Assembly: GCA_016184365.1 (NCBI GenBank)
Contig: JACPCW010000105.1
Location: forward strand, 1 to 64,000
Origin: Candidatus Rokuibacteriota bacterium
GTDB taxonomy: Bacteria; Methylomirabilota; Methylomirabilia; Rokubacteriales; CSP1-6
DNA length: 64,000 nt
Reading direction: 5' to 3'
The notes below the pieces were generated by a model. The model was given only the letters and a program-made list of their open reading frames with translations. It was not told the DNA's origin and did not search any database. Numbering within the stretch: the stretch's first letter is position 1; the number at the start of each line of letters is the position of its first letter. The position numbers were made by a program, and so were the translations under genes. Below are positions 53,610 to 62,129 of this stretch, in pieces.

Positions 53610-53795
53610 ATACCCGCTCGGACCTGTTGCTCGAGTCAGCCCGCGCTTCGAGTACGCGCTCGGACCTGTCGCTCGAGTCAGCCCGCGCTTCGAGTACCCG
53701 CTCGGACCTGTTGCTCGAGTCAGCCCGCGCTTCGAGTACGCGCTCGGACCTGTTGCTCGAGTCAGCCCGCGCTTCGAGTACCCGCTCGGACCTGC
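53607..53795 (+). repeat. tandem array, 42-bp unit, about 4.5 copies
   Basis: CTCGGACCTG recurs at 53617, 53659, 53701, 53743 and 53785, exactly 42 bases apart. Units alternate TACGCG and TACCCG, giving an 84-bp higher-order period. The array abuts element R6. It is open in more than one frame because 42 is divisible by 3, but no coding signal or ribosome-binding site supports a gene. Confidence 0.95.
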
Positions 53796-53871
53796 CAAAC
53801 GTCATCCTCCGTGGGATCAGATGCGCTGACTGTTCGTGCCTGCTCGCGAAGTCCCTCGTTCCCTTGAACGC

Positions 53872-53898
53872 AAAAACGCCCCGGCGGTTGCCGGGGCG
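53872..53898 (-). terminator. intrinsic terminator of the deacetylase operon
   Basis: On the minus strand a 9-bp GC stem (CGCCCCGGC/GCCGGGGCG) with a 4-base loop is followed by UUUUU. This is the only clear Rho-independent terminator with a U-tract in the window; it lies 69 bases after the deacetylase stop. Confidence 0.85.
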
Positions 53899-53966
53899 CT
53901 CTTCGGCCGCACGTGCGACGTGCTGACCTGGTTGGTTCGGTGGCGCCGAGCGGGGTCGGGCCGCCG

Positions 53967-54929
53967 TCAACGCTCGATGATGCGCACGTTCTTCGGGAGA
54001 TCCTTCCGGAGCCGGTCGCGCCATGCCGCCGGCACCGTGATCGTGGCCGCGTCACCGTCGCTCACGTAACGCTCGCCCGGGTTCTTCTCGAAATACGACA
54101 GCCAGTAGCCGAGGTCGCGCTCGACGGCCTGGATGCGCGGCAGCCGCACCGAATCGAACGTGCGCGCGAACGGCGAGGGCGCCGCCCCGCCGGCGACCAT
54201 CAGAATCGCATCGTGCTTGTACGCCGAGCCCTTGGCGCTCCCGGCCAGCGCCCACGTCACGTCCTTCGGATAGACGCCATGCGGCAGCGCGATCGACCGC
54301 GGCTTGTAATTCGGCACGTGGCGCTGGATCCAGACCTGCGCTTCGGCGATCTGGTCACGCACCGTCGATTCGGGATACTTGCCGAGGTTCGCGTGCCAGA
54401 GCGTATGGTTACCGACCTCGTAGCCCTGCTCGACGAGGAACCGGAGCTTCCGGCCCTCGTGTTCGGGCTGGTCGAACAGCCGGTTCGGCTTCGAAGCGCC
54501 GGGCAGCACGTAGAAGGTGCCCGCGCGCCCGAAGTCGGGCCGCTCCGTGATGAAGGCTTCGAGAACGCCGACGCCGGACTTCGGGTCGATCACGGGGGTG
54601 CCGTTCTGCACGAGATAGCGGAACTGGCCGGGCGACGAGTCGTCGAACGTGAGCACGACCGGCGTGGTGCCGGCCGGCAGGTTGATCCTGCCGTCGAGCA
54701 CCGCGCTCAGGTTCACCAGGCGATAACCGCGCGCGTACAGCGTCTCGAGATCGCGCCGGAAGTTCTCGGGCGTGCGCGTCCAGCGCTCCTCGGGGTAATC
54801 GATCTTGTGGTACTCGAGGATCATGAGGCGCCCGAGCTCGTTCGGCGCGAGGCCGCTCGCGCTGACCGACGCGGCCAGGGCGAGCATGACGAGCAGGGCG
54901 CCGATGAGGCTGCGCCCCGCGGCGCTCAT
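53967..54929 (-). CDS. secreted polysaccharide deacetylase
   Basis: A 320-residue protein: signal peptide SLIGALLVMLALAASVSASG, then LMILEYHKIDYPEE, the NodB motif VVLTFDDSSPGQFRYLV, the zinc site GYEVGNHTLWHANLG (HxxxH), and SIALPHGVYPKD. It would remove N-acetyl groups from an amino-sugar polymer outside the cytoplasm. ATG at 54929 overlaps the DUF4015 stop by 4 bases (ATGA), so both are one operon ending at the terminator downstream. Confidence 0.92.
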   Translation of the reverse strand: MSAAGRSLIGALLVMLALAASVSASGLAPNELGRLMILEYHKIDYPEERWTRTPENFRRDLETLYARGYRLVNLSAVLDGRINLPAGTTPVVLTFDDSSPGQFRYLVQNGTPVIDPKSGVGVLEAFITERPDFGRAGTFYVLPGASKPNRLFDQPEHEGRKLRFLVEQGYEVGNHTLWHANLGKYPESTVRDQIAEAQVWIQRHVPNYKPRSIALPHGVYPKDVTWALAGSAKGSAYKHDAILMVAGGAAPSPFARTFDSVRLPRIQAVERDLGYWLSYFEKNPGERYVSDGDAATITVPAAWRDRLRKDLPKNVRIIER

Positions 54930-56299
54930 CGCGCCGCGACCTTCTCGCGAAGCGCGGCTCCCGTGTAGTCGTTTCTGGGATTCCAGAGCATCCAGCCGAT
55001 GCCGCCGCCGTCGTCCGAGCCCTTGATCTGCGCGCGGATCTCGGGGACGCCGAAGATGCGACGGTCGAACGCGTAGTCCCGGAAGTCCTGGAGCCACGGG
55101 CGGACGACCGTGACGGTGCCGCGCGAGCGCTTCCTGATCAGCCGCACGCTTTCGTGGACGACCTGGTAGGGGTTCGCCACCGGGTTCCGGTAGCCGGGAA
55201 TGCCCAGGTGGTAGCCCGACGGATAGACCATCGGGCTCAGGTAATCGACGTGCGGCGCCAGCTCCTCGACGCGCTGCCCGATGTCCGTGTCGTTCTCGTT
55301 GAACGCCGTGTAGCCGAAGATGTCCGCGGCGACGAAGCCGCCGAGCGGCCCGATCTTCGCGCGCGCCCGCGCGAGGAACGCGGCGATCGTCGGCAGCCGG
55401 GTCTCGCGGTTCACGTCCCGCGAATACCTCGCGGCGGCCAGCTTGCCGTCGGTCGGGAAGCGCACGTAGTCGAACTGGACCTCGTCGAAGCCCTTGCGGA
55501 TGGCTTCCTCGGCGATCGCGATGTTGTAGTCCCAGACCTCGGTCCGGAACGGATCCACCCACGCCAGGTTCTCGCGGTCGAGCCACGGCTTGCCCGTCCG
55601 CGTGTCGATCACGGCGAGCTCCGGCCGGTGGTTGGCGAGGATGTTGTCCTTGAAGGTCACGACGCGGGCGATCGTGTAGATGCCGCGGGTCTTCAGGTCC
55701 GCCATCATCGCGTCGAAGTTCTTCACCGTGGCCGGGCCCTGGGCGCCGGCGGCGATCGCCATGGGCACCTCGGTGCGATAGAGGATCCAGCCGCGATCCC
55801 CCTTCACGTCGATGACGACGGCGTTGAGCTCCGTCTTCGCCGCGAGGTCGAGCACGCGGTTGCGGATGCTGCGCTCCACGAAGCCGTAGTAGGTGAGGTA
55901 GGCGGCGTTGATGACCTGCGGCTTCAGCACGACCTCGGCCGGCGCCTCGGCCGCGGCGAAGGTCACCTTCTGGAAGCCCGGGAGCTTCACCAGGACCTTC
56001 GCTCCGGCCGGCGCCTCGATGGTGAAACGGCCCTCGGCGTCGGTCCGGACCTCACGCTCGCCGGCCACCGCCGACGCGCCCACCACGGGCTCGCGCTTGC
56101 CGTTGAGGACCTGGCTCGTGACGGTCACCGGGCGCGCCGGCTCCGGCGCGGCCACTTCCGGCGTGGGGGTCACCGTTTTCGCGCGCAGCGAGGACGGGGT
56201 GATGGCGCTCCACAGCAGGACGAGGGTGACGACGAGGAGGGTCGTGAAAATGCCGCCGCGCACGAGCAATCGGGCCTCGGACATCCTTGCGTTGACCAT
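54926..56299 (-). CDS. DUF4015 putative glycoside hydrolase with carboxypeptidase-like regulatory domain
   Basis: A 457-residue protein with an N-terminal membrane anchor (GGIFTTLLVVTLVLLWSAIT). A small beta-sandwich resembling carboxypeptidase regulatory domains follows (about 55-115; GREVRT-like EREVRTDAEGRFTIEAPAG). The TIM-barrel DUF4015 domain comes next: LNAVVIDVKGDRGWILYRTE, YTIARVVTFKDNILANHRPE, GFDEVQFDYVRFPTDGKL with the likely catalytic acids, and YLSPMVYPSGYHLG. It may degrade a polysaccharide together with the deacetylase. ATG at 56299 has GAAAGGTG upstream. Confidence 0.88.
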   Translation of the reverse strand: MVNARMSEARLLVRGGIFTTLLVVTLVLLWSAITPSSLRAKTVTPTPEVAAPEPARPVTVTSQVLNGKREPVVGASAVAGEREVRTDAEGRFTIEAPAGAKVLVKLPGFQKVTFAAAEAPAEVVLKPQVINAAYLTYYGFVERSIRNRVLDLAAKTELNAVVIDVKGDRGWILYRTEVPMAIAAGAQGPATVKNFDAMMADLKTRGIYTIARVVTFKDNILANHRPELAVIDTRTGKPWLDRENLAWVDPFRTEVWDYNIAIAEEAIRKGFDEVQFDYVRFPTDGKLAAARYSRDVNRETRLPTIAAFLARARAKIGPLGGFVAADIFGYTAFNENDTDIGQRVEELAPHVDYLSPMVYPSGYHLGIPGYRNPVANPYQVVHESVRLIRKRSRGTVTVVRPWLQDFRDYAFDRRIFGVPEIRAQIKGSDDGGGIGWMLWNPRNDYTGAALREKVAAR

Positions 56300-56420
56300 A
56301 ACTGCACCTTTCAGAGACACCAAAGGAAAATGTGCAAACACAGAGCGAAATGCCCTGCACAGAGAATAGCTCGTTCGATGTCAGCCCTGCAATCGAAGAC
56401 GTGCGTGCGCGCCGTTTGCG

Positions 56421-56426
56421 TACAAT
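56421..56426 (+). promoter_or_regulatory. -10 box of alpha/beta hydrolase gene (leaderless)
   Basis: TACAAT, 7 bases before the ATG at 56434; no ribosome-binding site between. Confidence 0.45.
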
Positions 56427-56433
56427 GCGCCGC

Positions 56434-57309
56434 ATGACCACGCCCGATCTGGCCTGCCGGACCGCGCGCCGGCGCGAATTTCACGTGCCGGGCCTCACGC
56501 TGCACGCCCTGGAATCGGGTCAGCCCGGCCGTCCGGGCCTCTGTTTCCTGCACGGCGGGGCCGCGCACGCGCACTGGTTCGACCGCGTCACCGCGCCCTT
56601 CGCCGACCGGTTCCACATCATCGCCCTCGATCAGCGCGGCCACGGGGAGAGCGCGTGGGCCGAGCCGCCGGCGTACGGGACGGAAGACTTCGTCGGCGAT
56701 CTGCTCGCCGTCTTCGACGCGCTGGGCTGGCCGAAGGCGACGCTCGTCGGCCATTCGATGGGCGGCCACAACTCGATGGCGTGCGCGGCGTGGCATCCGG
56801 ACCGGGTCCACGCGCTCGTCATCGTCGACTCGCGCCCGGCGATTCCGCCCGACCGGCTCGAGACCATGCACGACCGCGGACGGCGCTCGCTGAAGCGACA
56901 TCCGTCCCCGGACGAAGCGGTCGCGCGCTTCCGGCTCCTGCCGCGGGAAACCGTCGCCGACCCCGCGTTCCTCGCGCACATCGCGCGCGCCGGCATCGCG
57001 GAGCGCGACGGCGGCTGGGTGTTTCGCTTCGATCCCGCGACGTACGGTGTCCGGCGTCCCGTCGACGGGTGGAAGATCGTCGGCGACATCGTGGCGCCAA
57101 CCCTCATCGCCCGCGCCGAGTTCAGTCTGGGCCTGCCGGCGGCAACGGCCACGCGGCTTGCCGAGGCGATCAGGGACTCGCGCCTCGTCGACGTCGAAGG
57201 CGCGCATCATCACGTGACGCTCGATCAGCCCGCGCGCTTCGTCGCGGCGCTCGAGCCGTTCCTGCGCGACGTCCACGGGTGGGGGGCCATGTCGGGGCCC
57301 CCCACGTGA
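56434..57309 (+). CDS. alpha/beta hydrolase whose C-terminus runs into a repeat element
   Basis: A 291-residue hydrolase: oxyanion loop CFLHGGAAHAHWFDRV, DQRGHGESAW, nucleophile elbow LVGHSMGGHNSMACA (Ser), and the late histidine in VEGAHHHVTLDQPARF. A small-molecule esterase, dehalogenase-like or C-C hydrolase; substrate unknown. The last codons (GWGAMSGPPT) are supplied by element R7, so the native C-terminus appears to have been replaced. The stop overlaps the ATG of the FAD enzyme by one base. Confidence 0.88.
   Translation: MTTPDLACRTARRREFHVPGLTLHALESGQPGRPGLCFLHGGAAHAHWFDRVTAPFADRFHIIALDQRGHGESAWAEPPAYGTEDFVGDLLAVFDALGWPKATLVGHSMGGHNSMACAAWHPDRVHALVIVDSRPAIPPDRLETMHDRGRRSLKRHPSPDEAVARFRLLPRETVADPAFLAHIARAGIAERDGGWVFRFDPATYGVRRPVDGWKIVGDIVAPTLIARAEFSLGLPAATATRLAEAIRDSRLVDVEGAHHHVTLDQPARFVAALEPFLRDVHGWGAMSGPPT
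57280..57304 (+). repeat. interspersed element, copy R7 (second hairpin only)
   Basis: Only the TGGGGGGCC/GGCCCCCCA hairpin with the ATGTCGG loop is present; the first hairpin and linker are missing. It lies within the end of the hydrolase gene and 4 bases before the ATG of the next gene. Confidence 0.85.
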
Positions 57310-59753
57310 TGCCACCGCCGCTGCCGTCGCACGCGCGCGTCGTCGTCATCGGCGGCGGTATCGCCGGGTGCAGCGTCGCGTACCACCTCACGAAGCTCGG
57401 CTGGACCGACGTCGTGCTCCTCGAGCGGCGCGACATCTCGTGCGGCACCACGTGGCATGCCGCCGGCCTCGTCGGCCAGCTCCGGTCGACGCAGAACCTG
57501 ACGCGGCTCGCCAAGTACGGCGGCGACCTCTATGAACGCCTCGAGGCCGAGACGGGCCAGGCGACGGGCTTTCGGCGACCCGGCAGCCTGTCGCTGGCGC
57601 GCAATCACGAGCGGCTCGTCGAGCTGAAGCGCGCCGCGTCGATGGCGCGCGCGTTCGGCGTCGACATCGAGCCGATCACGCCGGCCGAGGCGCGGCGCCG
57701 GTGGCCGCTGATCCAGATCGACGATCTCGTGGGCGCCGTCTGGATTCCGCGCGACGGGCGTACGAACCCGATCGACACGACGCAGGCGCTCGCCAGGGGC
57801 GCACGGCTCGGCGGCGCGAAGATCCTCGAAAACGTCGCCGTCACCGGCGTCGACGGCGAGAACGGCGTCGTGACGGGCGTGCGCACGCCGGCGGGCCGCA
57901 TCGCCTGCGAATACGTCGTGAACGCGGCGGGGATGTGGGCGCGAGAGGTCGGCCGCATGGCCGGCGTCGCCGTGCCGCTGCACGCGTCCGAGCACTTCTA
58001 CATCGTCACGGACCCGATCGCCGGCGTGACGCCGGATCTGCCGGTGCTGCGCGACACCGACGGGTACATCTACGTCCGCGAAGAGGTCGGCGGCCTGCTC
58101 ATGGGCGGCTTCGAGCCCGTCGCCAAGCCGTGGGGCATGCACGGCATTCCGGACGACTTCGCGTTCTCGCTGCTGCCGGAGGACTGGGATCACTTCCAGG
58201 TCTTGATGGAGCAGGCGATCCATCGCATTCCCGCGATGGCGACGGCGCCGGTGCGCCGTCACGTGAATGGTCCGGAGAGCTTCACGCCGGACGGGCGGTT
58301 CATGCTCGGCGAAGCGCCGGAGTGCCGGAACTTCTTCGTGGCCGCCGGCTTCAACTCGATCGGGATCGCGTCCGGCGGTGGCGCCGGCAAGGCGGTCGCG
58401 GAATGGATCGCCGGCGGCGAGCCGCCGATGGATCTCTGGGACGTCGACATCCGCCGCTTCGGCGCGTTCCAGGCGAATCCGCGCTATCTCCACGACCGCA
58501 CCGTCGAAATGGTCGGCCTCGCGTACGCGATGCACTGGCCGTTCCGGCAGCCGGACACGGCGCGCGGCGTTCGCCGCTCGGCCGTGCATGACCGCCTCGC
58601 GCAGCGCGGCGCGTGCTTCGGCGTCGTGATGGGCTGGGAGCGCGCGAACTGGTTCGCCACCGCCGGGATGGCGCCGGCATACGACTACAGCTACGGCCGG
58701 CAGAACTGGTTTCCGTGCGCCGCCGCCGAGCATCGCGCGGTGCGCGAGGGCGTCGGCGTGTTCGACCAGTCGTCGTTCACCAAGCTCGCGCTGAACGGGC
58801 CCGACGCGCTCGCCGCGCTCGAGCGCCTGTGCGCCAACGCGATCGACGTGCCGGTCGGCCGCATCGTCTACACGCAGATGCTCAACGGCCAGGGCGGCAT
58901 CGAGGCCGATCTCACCGTCACGCGCCTCGGGGTCGACGAGTTCTCGGTCGTCACGAGCGCGTCGACGGCCACGCACGACCGCCACTGGATGGAGCGTCAC
59001 CTCGCCGATGCGCGGGTGACGCTGACCGACGTGACGTCCGCGTTCGCGGTCCTCGGCGTGATGGGGCCTCGCTCGCGCGCCCTGCTGTCACGCGTGACGG
59101 AGGCCGACCTGTCGAACGCCGCGTTCCCGTTCGGCACGTCGCGCGAGATCTGGATCGGCCACGCGCCGGTCCGCGCCACGCGCATCACGTACGTCGGCGA
59201 GCTCGGCTGGGAGCTCTACATCCCCACGGAGTTCGCGGCCGGCGTGTACGACGCGATCGTCGACGCGGGCGCCGATCTCGGCGTCCGGCCCGCCGGCTAT
59301 CACGCGATGGATTCGCTCCGGATCGAAAAAGCCTACCGCGCGTGGGGGCACGACCTCGGCAGCGAGGACAGCCCGCTCCAGGCGGGTCTCGGCTTCGCCG
59401 TCGCGTTCGACAAGAAGGCCGCGTTCATCGGCCGCGACGCGCTGCTCGCGCAGCGTGACCGGCCCCTCACGCGCCGGCTCGTCGTCTTCACGCTGGAGGA
59501 TCCCGAGCCGCTCGTGTACCACGACGAGCCGATCTGGCGCGACGGCGCGATGATCGGCAGGATCACGTCCGGCGCGTACGGGCACACGATCGGCCGCGCC
59601 GTCGGGCTCGGGTATGTCACGCATCCCGACGGCGTCGGCGATCGGTTCGTCGAGACCGGGCGCTGGGAGATCGAGATCGCGTGCGAGCGCGTCGCGGCAC
59701 GCGCGCAGCTCGCGCCGCCGTACGACCCGAAGTCGCTCCGCGTCCGCGGGTGA
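57309..59753 (+). CDS. FAD-dependent oxidoreductase fused to GcvT-like aminomethyltransferase (dimethylglycine/sarcosine dehydrogenase type)
   Basis: An 814-residue protein. FAD-binding DAO domain: VVVIGGGIAGCSVAYHLTKL, CGTTWHAAGLVGQLRS (flavinylation-type His), and AAGFNSIGIASGGGAGKAVA. From about 430 a GcvT-like folate-binding half follows: GVGVFDQSSFTKLALNGPDA, MLNGQGGIEADLTVTRLG, YVGELGWELYIPTEFA and YRAWGHDLGSEDSPLQAGLG. It oxidatively demethylates N-methyl amino acids, passing one-carbon units to tetrahydrofolate. Start immediately after element R7. Confidence 0.93.
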   Translation: MPPPLPSHARVVVIGGGIAGCSVAYHLTKLGWTDVVLLERRDISCGTTWHAAGLVGQLRSTQNLTRLAKYGGDLYERLEAETGQATGFRRPGSLSLARNHERLVELKRAASMARAFGVDIEPITPAEARRRWPLIQIDDLVGAVWIPRDGRTNPIDTTQALARGARLGGAKILENVAVTGVDGENGVVTGVRTPAGRIACEYVVNAAGMWAREVGRMAGVAVPLHASEHFYIVTDPIAGVTPDLPVLRDTDGYIYVREEVGGLLMGGFEPVAKPWGMHGIPDDFAFSLLPEDWDHFQVLMEQAIHRIPAMATAPVRRHVNGPESFTPDGRFMLGEAPECRNFFVAAGFNSIGIASGGGAGKAVAEWIAGGEPPMDLWDVDIRRFGAFQANPRYLHDRTVEMVGLAYAMHWPFRQPDTARGVRRSAVHDRLAQRGACFGVVMGWERANWFATAGMAPAYDYSYGRQNWFPCAAAEHRAVREGVGVFDQSSFTKLALNGPDALAALERLCANAIDVPVGRIVYTQMLNGQGGIEADLTVTRLGVDEFSVVTSASTATHDRHWMERHLADARVTLTDVTSAFAVLGVMGPRSRALLSRVTEADLSNAAFPFGTSREIWIGHAPVRATRITYVGELGWELYIPTEFAAGVYDAIVDAGADLGVRPAGYHAMDSLRIEKAYRAWGHDLGSEDSPLQAGLGFAVAFDKKAAFIGRDALLAQRDRPLTRRLVVFTLEDPEPLVYHDEPIWRDGAMIGRITSGAYGHTIGRAVGLGYVTHPDGVGDRFVETGRWEIEIACERVAARAQLAPPYDPKSLRVRG

Positions 59754-59754
59754 T

Positions 59755-59825
59755 TCGAGGAGCGCCACGGGTTTCCCGGGGCGCTCCGAGCGTGAGGGGG
59801 TCTGGGGGCCATTTCGGGGCCCCCA
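59755..59825 (+). repeat. two-hairpin interspersed element, copy R8
   Basis: TCGAGGAGCGCCACGGG...CCCGGGGCGCTCC, linker, then TGGGGGCC/GGCCCCCA with an ATTTCGG loop. It fills the interval between convergent genes: 1 base from the plus-strand stop and 6 bases from the minus-strand stop. Confidence 0.9.
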
Positions 59826-59831
59826 GCCAAA

Positions 59832-60152
59832 TCAATCGCCGGGCGCGCGGTAGTGGCCCGCGCTCTTCGCCGCCTGGTCCATCTCCTCGGCCGTGAACAG
59901 CGGCGTCGTGCGCCAGTGGCCCGCGCCGCTCGCCGCCACGATCAGCGACGCGCTGGCCGCGGCCACGTTGTCCGGCAGGTCCGCGATCATGTAGAGGTCG
60001 GTCTCGCCGAACCCGTAGTAGAAGCACTCGAGCCGACCGCCGAGCGACTGCAGCAGCGCTTCGACGACGCCGCGACGCCGGGTGCCGCCTTCACGCTGCA
60101 GCCCGCGCGCGCCTTCGAGCGAGTACGAACCCTGGAAGAGATACTTCGCCAT
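59832..60152 (-). CDS. GYD-domain protein
   Basis: A 106-residue alpha/beta protein: KYLFQGSYSLEGARGLQREG, then RLECFYYGFGETDLYMIADL and PLFTAEEMDQAAK. This is the ferredoxin-like GYD family, common in soil bacteria and without a known reaction. ATG at 60152; cotranscription with the upstream phosphotriesterase is possible, although element R9 lies between. Confidence 0.88.
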   Translation of the reverse strand: MAKYLFQGSYSLEGARGLQREGGTRRRGVVEALLQSLGGRLECFYYGFGETDLYMIADLPDNVAAASASLIVAASGAGHWRTTPLFTAEEMDQAAKSAGHYRAPGD

Positions 60153-60170
60153 CGCTGTTCCTCCGCGAAC

Positions 60171-60246
60171 TCGAGGAGCGCCACGGCTCCGCCGGGGCGC
60201 TTCCGAGCCACCCCGGGGGGTTTGGGGGGCCCTTCGAGGCCCCCCA
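60171..60246 (+). repeat. two-hairpin interspersed element, copy R9
   Basis: TCGAGGAGCGCCACGG...CCGGGGCGCTTCC, linker CCACCCCGGGG, then TTGGGGGGCCC/GGCCCCCCA with a TTCGA loop. Its right end is 5 bases from the phosphotriesterase stop codon. Confidence 0.88.
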
Positions 60247-60251
60247 TGTTC

Positions 60252-61304
60252 TCAGACGAACGTGAAGGCGCGCGCCGGATTGTCGACGAGCAGGCGCGCG
60301 AGGCCGGCGTCGTCGACGCCTTTCATCCGGAGGCGCGGCACGACGTTCAGCAGCAGGTGGTGATACCCGTAGCCGCCGTACTTCACGAGCGACGTCTTGT
60401 ACGCGATGTCGTGCGACAGCAGCAGCTGATCGCGATGCCCCGCTTCGATGAGCGCGAGCACGTGCGCCATGCGGCCGCCGTCGTTCGGCATGTCGAAGGA
60501 CGGCTGGTACGGGTAGTACGAGTTCTCGAGACCGAACAGGTCGTATTCGAGCCAGAGGCCCGTCTGCGCGAGATCGACGACGGCGCGCACGTCGGCGATC
60601 GTGCGACAGATGTGACACATGATCGTCCGCCGGAGATCGCCGCCTTCCTTCCCCACGAACTCGGCGATGTCCATCGGCGCGCGCGGATTCCGGCCGGGAT
60701 GGATCATGAGCGGCGCGCCGGTCGCGCGCTGCGCCGCGATGGCCGCGCGCACGACCTTCTTTTCGTTGTCGGTCCACGGCCACGTGCAGCCGATCTCGCC
60801 GATGAGCCCCGCGCGCACGCCGGTATCGCCGGCGCCGGCGGTGACGTCGCGGATCATCTCGCGCGCGAGGTCGTCCACCGACCGCCGGTCCATGTCGGGC
60901 GGATGCGCGGCCGCCACGTAGTAGCCGGCGCCCATGATGACGTTCAGGCCCGTCGCGCGCGCGATACGCGCGAGCGCCTGCGGATCCCGGCCGAGGCTGA
61001 CCGGCGTCGGATCGATCACGGTTCGACCGCCGGCGTGCTTGAACAGGAGAATCTCGTCCGCCGCGACGCGCTCGTCGGTCAATCTCAAGTTGTCGAGGTT
61101 CGCGTTGAAGTTCTGGCGGACCCAGCCGAGGTTGTCGAGGCTCACCGGCTCCCACGCGCGGCCCTTGTCGCTCGCCGTCGCCGGCTCCACGAACATCACC
61201 TTGAAGTCGATCAGCAGATGCTCGTGCGGCAGCGCGACGCCGACGTCCGGGGCGGCGAGGGGACCGAGCACGGTCTGCACGTGACCGGCGAGCGATGGCG
61301 GCAT
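60252..61304 (-). CDS. phosphotriesterase-family metal-dependent hydrolase
   Basis: A 350-residue amidohydrolase-superfamily barrel: LPHEHLLIDF gives the first HxH, GLIGEIGCTWPW replaces the bridging-lysine region (Glu ligand as in some PTE homologues), PLMIHPGRNP and MCHICRTIADV the later histidines, and LLLSHDIAYKTSL the final aspartate. Substrate may be a lactone or ester. AAGGAGCC precedes ATG 61304. Upstream of GYD on the minus strand. Confidence 0.9.
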   Translation of the reverse strand: MPPSLAGHVQTVLGPLAAPDVGVALPHEHLLIDFKVMFVEPATASDKGRAWEPVSLDNLGWVRQNFNANLDNLRLTDERVAADEILLFKHAGGRTVIDPTPVSLGRDPQALARIARATGLNVIMGAGYYVAAAHPPDMDRRSVDDLAREMIRDVTAGAGDTGVRAGLIGEIGCTWPWTDNEKKVVRAAIAAQRATGAPLMIHPGRNPRAPMDIAEFVGKEGGDLRRTIMCHICRTIADVRAVVDLAQTGLWLEYDLFGLENSYYPYQPSFDMPNDGGRMAHVLALIEAGHRDQLLLSHDIAYKTSLVKYGGYGYHHLLLNVVPRLRMKGVDDAGLARLLVDNPARAFTFV

Positions 61305-61330
61305 CGGAAGGCTCCTTCCTGGAGGTCGAA

Positions 61331-62116
61331 TCATACGCGCGGATCGACGACCAGACTCTGGTGCGCGATGCCGATCGTGCCGCGCGTGTCGAGCAGCCGC
61401 GTGACCGTGAGCCCCACGCCGCTCGGCTCGACCGTCGTGCCGGCGTCGAGCCCGATCCATTCGCCGTCGGGCGGCCGATGCAGGGCGACGGTCAGGTCCG
61501 CATTCACGAACGTCCACCGTGCCGCATCGAGCACGACCGCGATCCCGTTGCCGGAATCCGCGGCGATCATGACGCGCTGAAGCGGCGACGGTAGCTCGCC
61601 CGCGACGAGCGGAACGCGCGTGCGGATCCACAGCGTCGCGGGGCCCTTGCCCCACACGCCGCGCGCCAGGCGCGCCTCGACGGCGAGCGCGTAGCCGATA
61701 CCGCTCCGGAAGAACGGAAAGACGAACGGGTCGCTGTCCGCGGGCGCCGGCACGTCGAGCGATCCGGCGGGCGCCGGCAGCTCGAGCGCCGTCGTGCGGA
61801 TCGCCAGCGCGGTGGCGCGCGCGATCAGCCGGCCGTCGGACGTCAGCGTGGCGTCGAGCCGCTGCACCTTCCGTCCGGCGCGCGTCGCCGATGCCGCGAC
61901 TTCGAGCGTCGCGATCGGCACCGGACTGAGCAGCTCGATGGTGATGCGCGCGAGCGCCGTCCCGGATCCGGCCAGGACGCGTTCGATCGCCCGAACGAGC
62001 AGCGCCGACGGCGGACCGCCATGCTGATGCCGATCGCTCCACGGGCCGCGCGTGTGCTCGGTGGCGATGAAGCGCCCGCCGTCGGCGACGAAGTACGCGT
62101 CCGGAATGGACGTCAT
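61331..62116 (-). CDS. acyl-CoA thioesterase-family protein (double hot-dog)
   Basis: A 261-residue protein resembling TesB/thioesterase-like superfamily members: HQHGGPPSALLVRAIERVLA, ITIELLSPVPIATLEVAASA, TRAGRKVQRLDATLTSDGRL, and a second half with WIRTRVPLVAGELPSPLQRV and WTFVNADLTVALHRPPDGEW. It would hydrolyse acyl-CoAs. ATG 62116 is 13 bases after the methyltransferase stop. Confidence 0.85.
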   Translation of the reverse strand: MTSIPDAYFVADGGRFIATEHTRGPWSDRHQHGGPPSALLVRAIERVLAGSGTALARITIELLSPVPIATLEVAASATRAGRKVQRLDATLTSDGRLIARATALAIRTTALELPAPAGSLDVPAPADSDPFVFPFFRSGIGYALAVEARLARGVWGKGPATLWIRTRVPLVAGELPSPLQRVMIAADSGNGIAVVLDAARWTFVNADLTVALHRPPDGEWIGLDAGTTVEPSGVGLTVTRLLDTRGTIGIAHQSLVVDPRV

Positions 62117-62129
62117 GCGTGCGCGCCCG

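Noticed and set aside
53535-53795. CRISPR array
   Set aside because: The repeats are contiguous with no unique spacers and there are no cas genes.
53551-54024. Repetitive proteins encoded on both strands of the 42-bp array
   Set aside because: The unit length is a multiple of three, which keeps all such frames open; no ribosome-binding site or homology supports translation.
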